Shown one piece after another: positions 16,222 through 24,809 of a stretch of DNA of 33,045 nucleotides. The DNA is from Alphaproteobacteria bacterium (GTDB lineage Bacteria > Pseudomonadota > Alphaproteobacteria > JAJUGE01). The stretch covers positions 1 through 33,045 of the forward strand of contig JAJUGE010000033.1 in the NCBI GenBank assembly GCA_029268305.1, read 5' to 3'. The position numbers and the translations under genes were made by a program. Within the stretch, counting starts at the first letter, position 1. The number at the start of each line of letters is the position of its first letter. Below the pieces are notes generated by a model. The model ran no database searches. It saw only the letters and a program-made list of their open reading frames with translations, and was not told the origin of the DNA.

Positions 16222-17171
16222 GCGGCACCTCGCCGCGCCGCGGCGATCGGCCCGAAGACCTGCTCTGCCAGTTTCTGCGGGTCCCGGAAGGCGATCGTCT
16301 TTCGTCCCATGCCTTCCGTCAGCCGTGGGCCGAGCTCGTCCCGCCAGCGCGCGAGATAGACCGCGCGGTCGTGCTCCAGGGTCGCGTTGTTGTCGATCCG
16401 CAGCGCTTCATCCGGATCGAGGTAATGCTCGACCACTGCCTGCGGACAATCGACGATGCGGAAGCCGGCGCGGGTGATGCGGATCGAAAGGTCGCCGTCG
16501 GCCTTGTAGAAGCGGTAGCGCTCCTCCTCGGCGCCGTCGACGGCGGCGAGCGCGGCGCGGCTGAACAGGCCGTGATTGACCATCAGGGTACCGCCGAGGG
16601 TCAATTGCACGTAGTAATCGGCATCCAGGGGCCAGTCGCGGAAGTAGAAGGCGACGCCGCCGACCGGCTCGGCCCCGTCCTGCCGCAGCCGCGCGAGCCC
16701 CGCCGCGACCGAGCCCGGCAGCAGCAGGCAGTCGTCGCTGATCATCAGCACGGCATCGGCCCGAGCTGTGCGGAAGCCGAGATTGATGAACGAGCCCCAG
16801 CTGCGCCGCATCGCCTTCCGGCCGTCCCGCTCCACCCGGTTGTGCTGCACGATGGTGACGATATCCGGCTGCGCGGTCAGCCAGTCGATCGAGCCGTCGC
16901 GCGATCCACCGTCGATGACGATGATCTCGGAGTCGATATCGCGCGTCTCGCGTCGCACGCTCTCGATCGCCGCCTGCAGAAGCGGCTTGCGGTCGAGCGT
17001 GCCGAGCACGACCGAAAGATCCGGCCTCGGGTCCAGCGGCGGCAGCGGCACGGGGGGTGATTCCGTCGTCTGCCGCCCCAGGAGCCGGCCCAGGCGCCGG
17101 GCCAGCGCCCGGCCGCGCTTTCCGGCTCGAGCGATGACGGTATGGGGAGACACCGGGGGACGCTCCTTCAT
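16218..17171 (-). CDS. glycosyltransferase family 2
   Basis: A GT-A type transferase of 317 residues. ATG 17171 is chosen because it overlaps the FkbM stop in an ATGA. A basic, Arg-rich N-terminal 50 residues precede the catalytic domain, which opens with DLSVVLGTLDR (51-61). IVIDGGSRDGS is at 84-94 and the DxD-like metal site ISDDC at 144-148. The segment TLGGTLMVNHGLFSR and an acidic YKADGDLSIRI follow the usual order. It differs clearly from the other GT2 of the cassette, so the two probably add different residues. Confidence 0.88.
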   Translation of the reverse strand: MKERPPVSPHTVIARAGKRGRALARRLGRLLGRQTTESPPVPLPPLDPRPDLSVVLGTLDRKPLLQAAIESVRRETRDIDSEIIVIDGGSRDGSIDWLTAQPDIVTIVQHNRVERDGRKAMRRSWGSFINLGFRTARADAVLMISDDCLLLPGSVAAGLARLRQDGAEPVGGVAFYFRDWPLDADYYVQLTLGGTLMVNHGLFSRAALAAVDGAEEERYRFYKADGDLSIRITRAGFRIVDCPQAVVEHYLDPDEALRIDNNATLEHDRAVYLARWRDELGPRLTEGMGRKTIAFRDPQKLAEQVFGPIAAARRGAA

Positions 17172-18481
17172 GAGCGGCCCGACGGCAGCAGCCGGCCCGC
17201 CATGCCGAGGATGCGGTGCCACGCGCTGCGAGAGTTCGCACCTCTGCCGCCGCGGCCCGAGCCGACCTGCTCCAGAATCCTTTCCTGCCCGGCGGCTATT
17301 CGCTCCATCCCGCGCGCCAGCCATTCCCGCTCGGCAAGCAGTTCCGCGAGCTCGGCATTGCGCTCCCGCTCGCGCTGCAGGTGGATCGCGAGCGTTACCG
17401 GCAGGTCACGGAGGTGACCCGAAACCGCCATGGCGCCGGGCGCGGGCCTGCCCTCGGCCGGCAGGGGGACGAAGGAAGGGAAAGTGTCGTCCATCATCCG
17501 AACCTCCGCAGCCGCGGCAAGCAGCCGCCGCTCGGACTCGGAATCCCGGCGGGCGAGAAAAACGCTGGTGCCGGTCATGGCGACGATGGGGTCCGGCGCC
17601 TCCGCCGTACGGAGCACGCGCTCGGCGGGATCGAGCCAGCGAAGCGCATGGCCGGCGTCGACGAGCCGCCTCAGCACGTCGCGCAGGGCTGCACGCCGGG
17701 ACGCATCGAGGTTCTTGGCCGAGGTCTCGATCATCACGATGCATCGATGGGATTCGAGCAACGGCAGTGCGCCGAGCAGGACGCCGTGCTCGTGACCCTC
17801 CGCATCGACCTTCAGCAGATCGAGCCGGTCCCGCCCCCGTTCGCGCAGGAGCGAGGCGAGGGCGCGCAGCTGCACCGTGGCGACTTCCGCGACCGGAGAT
17901 CTGCCGGTGGCGGAGATTCCGCTCAGCGACGATTCGGTGGCGACATGAAACAGGGTCTCGCCGTCGGACGGTCCCGCACAGGCGCGGATCACCTCGACCC
18001 GATCCGCCAGTCCGTTGTGCCCGACATTTCGCTCGAGCAGCGGCAGCACGGGCGGCGCGGGTTCGACGGCGAGCACGCAACCGCCTCGCTCCGGGTCGAT
18101 ATTCCTTCCGCAGGTCACGGCATAGAGGCCGAAGTTCGCGCCGACGTCCACGAACACCGATTGCGGCTCGCAAAGCGCTGCCATGAGCGCGAGCTCGAAC
18201 GGCTCGGCGAAGCGGCCGTAATAGATCTCCGCGGCGAACCGGTCGCCGAGATCGATCGAGAAGACTTGGCCGTCGCGCGAGCGCACCTGCCGGATATCGG
18301 CTTTGCCGGGAGGATGCAGCCGTTGCATCCGTCGCCGTAGATAGTGCGCGAAGGAGACGCCGAATTCCGGGTCGGCCATCGCGTCCGGCAGCGCCGAGAA
18401 GAGCGCGCGCAGCAGGTCTTCCTCCGCCGCGAAGATGTCGGCGGCGCCGGAACCGGACGGTGAATCGGGCTGCCCGCTCAT
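17168..18481 (-). CDS. FkbM family methyltransferase with coiled-coil tail
   Basis: The first gene of the glycan cassette, 437 residues. The FkbM domain shows the SAM loop SVFVDVGANFGLYAV (about 108-122), a VLAVEPAP acidic strand (136-143) and the family motif LLKVDAEGHE (222-231). FkbM enzymes O-methylate sugars or polyketides and are frequent in lipopolysaccharide and exopolysaccharide loci. The usual domain is much shorter. Here residues from about 365 on form a charged Glu/Arg/Leu stretch (LQRERERNAELAELLAERE) that looks like a coiled coil and may bind partners. The start is ATG 18481 with GGAG close upstream. The promoter must lie in the 161-base gap shared with the PEP synthase gene. 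Confidence 0.88.
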   Translation of the reverse strand: MSGQPDSPSGSGAADIFAAEEDLLRALFSALPDAMADPEFGVSFAHYLRRRMQRLHPPGKADIRQVRSRDGQVFSIDLGDRFAAEIYYGRFAEPFELALMAALCEPQSVFVDVGANFGLYAVTCGRNIDPERGGCVLAVEPAPPVLPLLERNVGHNGLADRVEVIRACAGPSDGETLFHVATESSLSGISATGRSPVAEVATVQLRALASLLRERGRDRLDLLKVDAEGHEHGVLLGALPLLESHRCIVMIETSAKNLDASRRAALRDVLRRLVDAGHALRWLDPAERVLRTAEAPDPIVAMTGTSVFLARRDSESERRLLAAAAEVRMMDDTFPSFVPLPAEGRPAPGAMAVSGHLRDLPVTLAIHLQRERERNAELAELLAEREWLARGMERIAAGQERILEQVGSGRGGRGANSRSAWHRILGMAGRLLPSGRS

Positions 18482-18642
18482 GCTCTCCGATTACACCGGT
18501 GGGATTCGCCCGGCAATGTCGATGTACTCTGACCGAGTGCAGCCGGAACAGCCGGCGAGGGTAGGGACGTTCCGGTGGTTGCAGAGGAGAGCCGACGCGG
18601 GCGGGCGGTGCCCTTCGGATTTAGGTCATGAGGAGCTGGAAC

Positions 18643-21027
18643 ATGTCGGATAAGGCCGATTTGGTGCGATGGTTCTCGGATCTCGATCGGGCCGACGTCG
18701 CGGTCGTCGGCGGGAAGAACTCCTCGCTCGGCGAGATGATCGGCAAGCTGCGATCCGCCGGTATCCAGGTTCCCGGGGGTTTCGCCACGACGGCCGAGGC
18801 CTACTGGCAGTTCCTCGACGCCAACGATCTGCGCGAGCGGCTGACTGAGAAGCTGGGGCAGCTGAAGGACGACGGCAGCAATCTCGCGAGCGTCGGCATG
18901 GCCGTGCGCAAGATGATCCTCGACAGCGCCTTTCCGGAGCCGTTGCGGGCGGCGATCACCCGGTCGTTCCGGGAGATGGCGGAGCGGAGCGGCCACGAGG
19001 TGATGAGCGTCGCCGTCCGCAGCAGCGCAACCGCCGAGGATCTGCCCGAAGCGAGCTTCGCTGGGCAGCTCGAATCGTTCCTCAACGTGCGCGGCGAGGA
19101 GGCGCTGCTCGATGCCTGCAAGCGCTGCTATGCCTCGCTGTTCACCGACCGGGCGATCGTCTACCGGCGCAATCACGGCTTCGATCACATGAAGGTGGCA
19201 CTGTCGGTCGGCGTCCAGGAGATGGTGCGTTCCGACCTCGCCGGCTCGGGTGTCATGTTCTCGATCGACACCGAGACCGGCTTCCCCCGTACCGCCCTGA
19301 TAACCGCCGCGTGGGGTCTCGGCGAGACGGTCGTTCAGGGCATGGTCGAGCCGGACGAATACCATGTCTTCAAGCCGCTGCTGGGAAACGAGGCGCTCCG
19401 ACCGATCGTCGAGAAATCCCTCGGCGGCAAGGCGAGCAAGATGATCTACGCCGAGGGCGGCGGCGGCCCGACCCGTCTCGTCAAGACCAGCGACCGGGAA
19501 CGTGCGTCGTTCGTCCTCGACGACGACGAGGTTCTGAAACTTGCGCGCTGGGCTGACGCGATCGAGAAGCACTACGGCCAGCCGATGGACATGGAATGGG
19601 CGAAGGACGGCGAGACCGGCGAGCTTTTCATCGTCCAGGCACGGCCGGAGACGGTGCAGTCGCGCAAGGAGGCCGGCGTGCTGAAGTCCTACAGCCTGAA
19701 GGAAAAGGGCAGGCGCCTCGCGACCGGGCTCGCGATCGGCGACGCGATCGCCGTCGGCAAGGTCTGCCGCCTGGACAGCCCCGGACAGATCGACAAGTTC
19801 GAGCCCGGCGCCGTGCTCGTCACCGGCATGACCGATCCGGACTGGGTTCCGATCATGAAGAAGGCGTCTGCGATCGTGACCGATCATGGCGGGCGCACCA
19901 GTCACGCCGCCATCGTCAGCCGGGAGCTCGGCCTCACCGCCATCGTCGGCACGGGTGACGCGACCAAGGTGCTGAAGGCGGGACAGGAGATCACCGTCTC
20001 CTGCGCGGAGGGCGACGAAGGCTACGTCTACGAGGGCATCGCCGAGTTCGACGTGACCGAATTGGACGTTGAGAACATTCCCGAGACCCGCACCAAGATC
20101 ATGGTCAATCTCGCCAATCCGTCTGCTGCGTTCCGCTGGTGGCGCTTGCCGGCCGATGGCGTCGGTCTTGCGCGCATGGAGTTCATCATCGGCAACCAGA
20201 TCAGAATCCATCCGATGGCGCTGGTTCATTACGCCGAGCTGGAAGACCGGGAAGCGAAGAAGGAGATCGACCGTCTGACGCGCGGCTACGAGGACAAGAC
20301 CGACTTTTTCGTCGAGACGCTCGCGCGCGGGATCGCCCGGATCGCGGCGGCGCACCACCCGAACCCTGTGATCGTGCGAATGAGCGACTTCAAGACGAAC
20401 GAATACGCCGAGCTGATCGGCGGCGCCGCGTTCGAGCCACGGGAAGAGAACCCGATGCTCGGCTGGCGCGGAGCCAGCCGCTATTACAGCGAAGGTTACC
20501 GGGCCGGCTTCGCCCTCGAATGCCGCGCCATGCGGATGGCGCGCGAGGAGATCGGGCTCGACAACGTCGTGCTCATGATTCCGTTCTGCCGCACGATCGG
20601 GGAGGCCGACAAGGTGCTCGCCGAGCTGGCTGCCAACGGCCTCATCCGCGGCAAGGACGGGCTCGAGGTCTACGTCATGGCCGAGATTCCGTCGAACGTC
20701 CTGCTGGCAGAGCGCTTCGCCGAACGGTTCGACGGCTTCTCGATCGGCTCGAACGATCTGACGCAGCTCGTGCTCGGCGTCGACCGCGACAGCGATGTCC
20801 TGAGCGAGCTGTTCGACGAGCGCGACGAAGCGGTGACGACTGCAATCGCGCAGCTTCTGCAGAAGGCGCGGGCATGCGGTACCCACACCGGCATCTGCGG
20901 CCAGGCGCCGAGCGACCATCCTGAGTTCGCCGCCTTCCTCGTCGAGCACGGCATCGATTCGATCTCCGTCAGCCCCGACAGCTTTCTCGCGGTGAAGCGC
21001 GTCGTCGCCGATGCGGAGAGGGCGTAG
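18643..21027 (+). CDS. ppsA: phosphoenolpyruvate synthase
   Basis: Converts pyruvate, ATP and water to PEP, AMP and phosphate for gluconeogenesis. It is 794 residues long, close to the E. coli enzyme. The N-terminal ATP-grasp part opens with VGGKNSSLGEM and contains SVAVRSSATAEDLPEASFAGQ. The swivelling phospho-His domain has HGGRTSHAAI with the catalytic His at 421, and the C-terminal barrel ends in ICGQAPSDHP with catalytic Cys752. ATG 18643 has AGGAG seven bases upstream, which favours it over an in-frame ATG at 18628. No PEP-synthase regulatory kinase (DUF299) gene is adjacent. Confidence 0.95.
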   Translation: MSDKADLVRWFSDLDRADVAVVGGKNSSLGEMIGKLRSAGIQVPGGFATTAEAYWQFLDANDLRERLTEKLGQLKDDGSNLASVGMAVRKMILDSAFPEPLRAAITRSFREMAERSGHEVMSVAVRSSATAEDLPEASFAGQLESFLNVRGEEALLDACKRCYASLFTDRAIVYRRNHGFDHMKVALSVGVQEMVRSDLAGSGVMFSIDTETGFPRTALITAAWGLGETVVQGMVEPDEYHVFKPLLGNEALRPIVEKSLGGKASKMIYAEGGGGPTRLVKTSDRERASFVLDDDEVLKLARWADAIEKHYGQPMDMEWAKDGETGELFIVQARPETVQSRKEAGVLKSYSLKEKGRRLATGLAIGDAIAVGKVCRLDSPGQIDKFEPGAVLVTGMTDPDWVPIMKKASAIVTDHGGRTSHAAIVSRELGLTAIVGTGDATKVLKAGQEITVSCAEGDEGYVYEGIAEFDVTELDVENIPETRTKIMVNLANPSAAFRWWRLPADGVGLARMEFIIGNQIRIHPMALVHYAELEDREAKKEIDRLTRGYEDKTDFFVETLARGIARIAAAHHPNPVIVRMSDFKTNEYAELIGGAAFEPREENPMLGWRGASRYYSEGYRAGFALECRAMRMAREEIGLDNVVLMIPFCRTIGEADKVLAELAANGLIRGKDGLEVYVMAEIPSNVLLAERFAERFDGFSIGSNDLTQLVLGVDRDSDVLSELFDERDEAVTTAIAQLLQKARACGTHTGICGQAPSDHPEFAAFLVEHGIDSISVSPDSFLAVKRVVADAERA

Positions 21028-21049
21028 AAGTCGCGGCTTGAAGCGCCGA

Positions 21050-21613
21050 TCAGAGTCGCAGCAGCCGATCGGCGCGGCGGAGGTTGCGATCGAGAGCAGC
21101 CATGGTCGGCGCGAGATCGGGTGAATCGTCGCGGAGCCAGGTCCTGAGCGTCACCAGGTAAAGTCCGGTGAGTGTCTTGACGCGGATCATGCCCGCAATG
21201 CCAGCGGTCGAGACGCCCGCGCTTTCGAGCATCCAGGCCATCGAGTTCAGCAGCCGGGGCACGCGGCAGAGCGAGCCGAGCGGCTCCGCCGGCGCCTCGC
21301 GCAGCATGGCCCGGATCGCCGGCTTGTAGGGCGAAAGGGCATCGAATCGGCGCATGATCGCGTCGAACAGCCGGTCGTGCCGTGGCTCTTCGCGCAGCGA
21401 GGGATCCTCACCCGATAACACCTCGTCGTCAGCGCGCGACAAGACGGCTGCCAGAATCGCCTCCTTCGATCGGAAGGCGCGCCGGAGCTCGGCCAGCGAC
21501 ACGTCCGCAGCGTCGGCGATCTCGGCCAGCGATGTGCGCCGCCAGCCTTGTCGGGCTATCAGCGGCATCGCGGATTCGAGTATTCTCGTGCTTCGATCCT
21601 CGGATTGCGGCAT
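21050..21613 (-). CDS. TetR family regulator with COQ9-like C-terminal region
   Basis: A 187-residue protein with an N-terminal TetR helix-turn-helix (ILESAMPLIARQGWRRTSLAEIADAA, then VSLAELRRAFRSKEAIL, about residues 11-55). The remainder is helical. Its end, KTLTGLYLVTLRTWLRDDSPD followed by a DRNLRRAD-like helix, recalls the alphaproteobacterial COQ9/TetR group. ATG 21613 is preferred; a GTG two codons earlier at 21619 is possible. It is divergent from the sigma-32-like gene across about 80 bases and so may control it or itself. Whether it binds DNA or a lipid, as human COQ9 does, cannot be decided here. Confidence 0.8.
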   Translation of the reverse strand: MPQSEDRSTRILESAMPLIARQGWRRTSLAEIADAADVSLAELRRAFRSKEAILAAVLSRADDEVLSGEDPSLREEPRHDRLFDAIMRRFDALSPYKPAIRAMLREAPAEPLGSLCRVPRLLNSMAWMLESAGVSTAGIAGMIRVKTLTGLYLVTLRTWLRDDSPDLAPTMAALDRNLRRADRLLRL

Positions 21614-21695
21614 GGCCACGCCTTGTCGTGTCTGAAGGTCGTGCGAAATATCGGTGCCAATCTATATCGGACCGAAGGCCGTGGGAGACGAGGCC

Positions 21696-22571
21696 TTGAC
21701 GAAGAATGGCTCCGGATATGCGCAGCCGCATCGGGGGCGCATTGCCGCCGCGCGCCTGAGCGCGGAGGAGGAGCGCGAGCTCGCGGCCCGCGCTCGTGCC
21801 GGCGACGGCTCGGCTGCGCAGGCGCTGGTCGAGAGCCACCTGCCCTTCGTGGCGAGGATCGCGCGCCGCTACAGCCGCTATGGTCTTCCCGCCAACGAGC
21901 TCGTGCAGGAGGGCGTGATCGGTCTGATTCAGGCTATCCGCCGCTACAATCCTTCGAGCGACGCCCGCCTCGCAACCTATGCCATGCTCTGGATCAAGGC
22001 GGCGATGCGGGATCATGTCATCCGTTCCTGGTCGGTAGTGCGGATCGGCACGACCGCCCGGCAGAAGGCGCTGTTCTTCCGCCTGCGCCGGCTCGCCTCG
22101 GATCTCGGCTCCGGCATTGCCGGCCTGGACAGCGAACGGGTGGACGAGACGGTCCGTGCACTCGCGCAGCGTTTCGCCATGCCCTCTGCCGAGATACTGG
22201 CCCTGGCGCGGCGGATCGGTAGGCGGGATCGGCCGCTGGAGCATCGGCCGGGAGACCTGCCCGCCTTGTCGCTGTCGGATCGGCTGGTCGATCCGCGGCC
22301 GAGCCCGGAAGAGGCCACGATCGAGAGGAAGGACGGGCGCTTCTGGCGATCGCTCCTCGCTCAGGCTCTGGAGAGCCTGCCGCATCGGGAGCGGGTCATC
22401 ATCCAGCGGCGCCACCTCGCCGAAGCGAGCTGCTCGTTCGCCACCATCGCCGCCGAGCTCGGCCTTTCGAAGGAGCGCGTGCGGCAACTGGAAGCGTCGG
22501 CGTTGGAACGTCTGCGCACGTTCATCGCCGCCGCGTCGGGCGGCGGCTTTGCCCGCGGCGCGGGCGACTGA
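21696..22571 (+). CDS. RNA polymerase sigma-32-like factor (RpoH family paralogue)
   Basis: A group 3 sigma factor of 291 residues. Region 2 spans about 44-116 with ELVQEGVIGLIQA and RLATYAMLWIKAAM. A recognisable RpoH box QKALFFRLR (123-131) distinguishes it from RpoD. Region 4 at about 224-278 includes LPHRERVIIQRR and a helix-turn-helix ending SKERVRQLE. The start is uncertain: TTG 21696 has GGGAG eight bases upstream and leaves room for promoters, whereas GTG 21654 adds 14 residues without a good site. The N-terminus is shorter than in typical RpoH and many positions diverge, so this may be a specialised paralogue and not the main heat-shock sigma. Confidence 0.88.
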   Translation: MTKNGSGYAQPHRGRIAAARLSAEEERELAARARAGDGSAAQALVESHLPFVARIARRYSRYGLPANELVQEGVIGLIQAIRRYNPSSDARLATYAMLWIKAAMRDHVIRSWSVVRIGTTARQKALFFRLRRLASDLGSGIAGLDSERVDETVRALAQRFAMPSAEILALARRIGRRDRPLEHRPGDLPALSLSDRLVDPRPSPEEATIERKDGRFWRSLLAQALESLPHRERVIIQRRHLAEASCSFATIAAELGLSKERVRQLEASALERLRTFIAAASGGGFARGAGD

Positions 22572-22587
22572 AACGGGAGGAGAGCGG

Positions 22588-22968
22588 ATGTTCCGCATAA
22601 AGGGCCTCGACCACGTCGTGCTCCGTGTCTCCGACATGGACAAGGCGCTCGCGTTTTATTGCGGCGTTCTCGGCTGCGTCGAGGAGCGGCGCGTCGAGCG
22701 ACTGGGGCTGGTTCAGCTTCGGGCGGGCGCGTCGATGATCGACCTGGTGCCGGCGAAGGGCGGTGCTTCGGCGGGGGCCCGGAACATGGATCATTTCGCG
22801 ATCCGCATCGATCCCTACGACGAGCAGGCCATCAGAAGCTACCTGGAGGAGAAGGGGGTGCGCCTCGGCGATGCCGGCCGGCGCTACGGCGCGGAAGGAG
22901 AGGGACCCTCGCTCTACATCTTCGACCCCGACGGCAACACCGTCGAGCTGAAGGGGCCGCCTTCCTAG
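22588..22968 (+). CDS. VOC (glyoxalase/dioxygenase fold) family protein
   Basis: A single-domain vicinal-oxygen-chelate protein of 126 residues. GGGAGGAGA (22575-22582) precedes ATG 22588, 16 bases after the sigma factor stop. The two beta-alpha-beta-beta-beta repeats begin at LDHVVLRVSDMDKALAFY (His9) and MDHFAIRI (His69), and the second ends in DPDGNTVEL (Glu120). His9, His69 and Glu120 are the usual metal ligands; the fourth position may be Asp52. Relatives include glyoxalase I, fosfomycin-resistance proteins and virulence-type VOC proteins, so the substrate is open. It could be in the sigma factor's transcript. It ends tail-to-tail with proC on a shared CTAG. Confidence 0.88.
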   Translation: MFRIKGLDHVVLRVSDMDKALAFYCGVLGCVEERRVERLGLVQLRAGASMIDLVPAKGGASAGARNMDHFAIRIDPYDEQAIRSYLEEKGVRLGDAGRRYGAEGEGPSLYIFDPDGNTVELKGPPS

Positions 22969-23774
22969 GAAGCGAGCTCCCTCGACCGTCTCGCCGCCGC
23001 GGCGACCGCGCGGTTCATCAGGTCCTGCAGCCCGTTCTCCGCCATCAGCACCTCGAGCGCTGCCGCGGTCGTGCCACCGGGACTGGTGACGTTGCGGCGC
23101 AGAACCGCGGCTTCGTCCGAGGACTGGCGGGCGAGCTCGCCAGCGCCCGCTACCGTGGTCCGCGCGAGCTGGGCTGCCAGGGCCTTCGGCAATCCAGCCT
23201 GCACCGCCGCCTGCTCGAGACATTCGATCAGCAGGAAAACGTAAGCCGGGCCGCTGCCGGACACCGCGGTGACCGCGTCCATCAGCGTCTCGTCGCCGAT
23301 CCAGGCGGTCTCGCCGACGGCGTCCATCAGCGACTGGCAAACCGCCATCTGGTCCGGCGTGATCGAGGCGTTGGAATAGAGCACCGTCATGCCCCGCCCG
23401 ACCGCCGCCGGCGTGTTCGGCATCGCCCGGACGATTGCCGCGCGGCCGAGCCGCTCCTCGAAATAGCGCACCGGGGTTCCGGCCGCGATCGAGAGGAACG
23501 CGGTCGTGGGCCTGTTGAACCGCTTGTAGGGCGGCACGACGTCGTCCATCGCCTGCGGTTTCACGGCGAAGACGACGATGTCCGGGGTGAAATGCTCGGT
23601 GATCGCGTCGATCGATTTCGCGTGATAGACGTTCTTCCGGTCCCGGAACGGTGCGAACGAGCCGGCATCGGGCTCTACGACGACGACGTCGCCCACGATG
23701 CCCCGGTCGAGCCAACCGGTGAGCATCGCCCCGCCCATCTTGCCGCAGCCCACGAGGATCAGCTTCGGCCCCAT
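22965..23774 (-). CDS. proC: pyrroline-5-carboxylate reductase
   Basis: Catalyses the last step of proline synthesis, the NAD(P)H-dependent reduction of pyrroline-5-carboxylate. It is 269 residues, the usual length. The N-terminal dinucleotide fold reads LVGCGKMGGAM (7-17), followed by VKPQ (71-74) and RAMPNTPAAVG (116-126). The family signature VTSPGGTTAAALEVL is at 229-243. The ATG at 23774 starts four bases after the YbjN gene stop, so the two are co-transcribed. The stop overlaps the VOC gene's stop by four bases. Confidence 0.95.
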   Translation of the reverse strand: MGPKLILVGCGKMGGAMLTGWLDRGIVGDVVVVEPDAGSFAPFRDRKNVYHAKSIDAITEHFTPDIVVFAVKPQAMDDVVPPYKRFNRPTTAFLSIAAGTPVRYFEERLGRAAIVRAMPNTPAAVGRGMTVLYSNASITPDQMAVCQSLMDAVGETAWIGDETLMDAVTAVSGSGPAYVFLLIECLEQAAVQAGLPKALAAQLARTTVAGAGELARQSSDEAAVLRRNVTSPGGTTAAALEVLMAENGLQDLMNRAVAAAARRSRELAS

Positions 23775-23778
23775 TGCC

Positions 23779-24282
23779 TCACGCCTCTCCGACCGGATCC
23801 AGCATCGAGCCCAGGATCGCTTCCTTCGCCGGCTTTCCGCCCCAGATCACCAGCTGGAACGCCGGATAGAAACGATCGCACTCGCCGACCGCCAGGTCCA
23901 CCAGATCCTCCAGTTCCTCGACGCTGGCGCCGCGGGCACCGCGCAGCAGGATCGAGTGCCGAAACGTCACGAGGTTCTCCTCCACCCCGACGCCGAAATG
24001 CCCGAGCCACAGCTTCTCGTTGATCTGGCTCAGCAATTCGTGCACCGCACGACGTCGAGGTGGCGCGATTCGCATCTCGTAGGCGCAGCAGAACTGCAGG
24101 AGGCACATTTCCTCCCGCCAGGCAAAGAAGAGGACGTAATCGGTCCACTGCCCGCCGATCTCGACGACGATCTCTTCGTGGCTCGTCCGGTCGAAGGTCC
24201 AGTCGTTGGAGCTGACGATCTCCTCGACCAGGTCCAGCGGGTTCGCGACTGTCCGTCCGGCGTCTGAAGCCAATCCGTCCAT
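23779..24282 (-). CDS. YbjN domain-containing protein
   Basis: A 167-residue protein of the YbjN family, whose fold is like type III secretion chaperones. ATG 24282 is chosen because GAGAGG lies four bases upstream; earlier in-frame starts give an implausible Arg-rich leader. Landmarks are NPLDLVEEIVSSNDWTFDR near residue 14, a WTDYVLFFAW strand and MCLLQFCCAYEMRIP-like text, with the late helix ECDRFYPAFQLVIWGGK. Function is unsettled; E. coli YbjN affects motility and stress responses. In alphaproteobacteria it commonly precedes proC, as here. Confidence 0.88.
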   Translation of the reverse strand: MDGLASDAGRTVANPLDLVEEIVSSNDWTFDRTSHEEIVVEIGGQWTDYVLFFAWREEMCLLQFCCAYEMRIAPPRRRAVHELLSQINEKLWLGHFGVGVEENLVTFRHSILLRGARGASVEELEDLVDLAVGECDRFYPAFQLVIWGGKPAKEAILGSMLDPVGEA

Positions 24283-24533
24283 ATCACCTCTCTTGCCGGT
24301 GCGGCGGGATCGGGCGGCGGACAATCTCGAGCGCGCTACGCGCTTCAGCGATATCTCGTAGCCAGATCGCAACCCACCACAAGCTGTTGTACGGTGCCAA
24401 ACGCAGTTACGACGCGCAAGTCCAGTCTGGACAAAATGCCCCGTTCAGGCAGAAAAGCCTGTGTATTGATGGGCGAATGCGGTTAACGGTGGCTTACCGT
24501 TCGGCAACGGTTCGATGACGCGGCCGCTCGGCT

Positions 24534-24809
24534 CTATTCCTGCGAGGTGGTCCTCGCGCGCAGCTCGGCGATCTCCTTCTCGAGCCGCGCGACCCGCTCC
24601 GCCAACGCCTCCTGCTCCATCCGTGCCTTCGTCGCCATCGCCTTGACGACTTCGAACTCTTCCCGTGGCACCAGGTCGCTCTCCGAGAGGACACGCTGGA
24701 GGCGATCCTTGATCAGCGCCTCGATCTCCGTCCGCACCCCTGCGGCAGCGCCGACGGCGCCGCTGGCGATCCGTGCGATATCGTCGAGCAGGCGGTTGTT
24801 GGATTGCAT
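24534..24809 (-). CDS. ubiK: UbiK family accessory factor (BMFP domain)
   Basis: A small BMFP-family protein of 91 residues. NRLLDDIARIASGAVGAAAG opens the amphipathic helix, then come LIKDRLQRVLSESDLVPREEFEVVKAMA and a C-terminal coiled coil (about 58-86, with LAERVARLEKEIAELRAR heptads). In gammaproteobacteria UbiK trimerises and assists the soluble Ubi complex for ubiquinone synthesis; transfer of that role to this group is inferred. ATG 24809 has GGGAG eight bases upstream, and a fair promoter lies at 24837-24865. The ybjN-proC pair follows on the same strand after 251 bases. Confidence 0.9.
   Translation of the reverse strand: MQSNNRLLDDIARIASGAVGAAAGVRTEIEALIKDRLQRVLSESDLVPREEFEVVKAMATKARMEQEALAERVARLEKEIAELRARTTSQE

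Noticed and set aside
18478-20949. An 823-codon open frame antisense to ppsA
   Set aside because: The sense strand encodes a full-length PEP synthase with both catalytic residues; the antisense product is low-complexity and motif-free.
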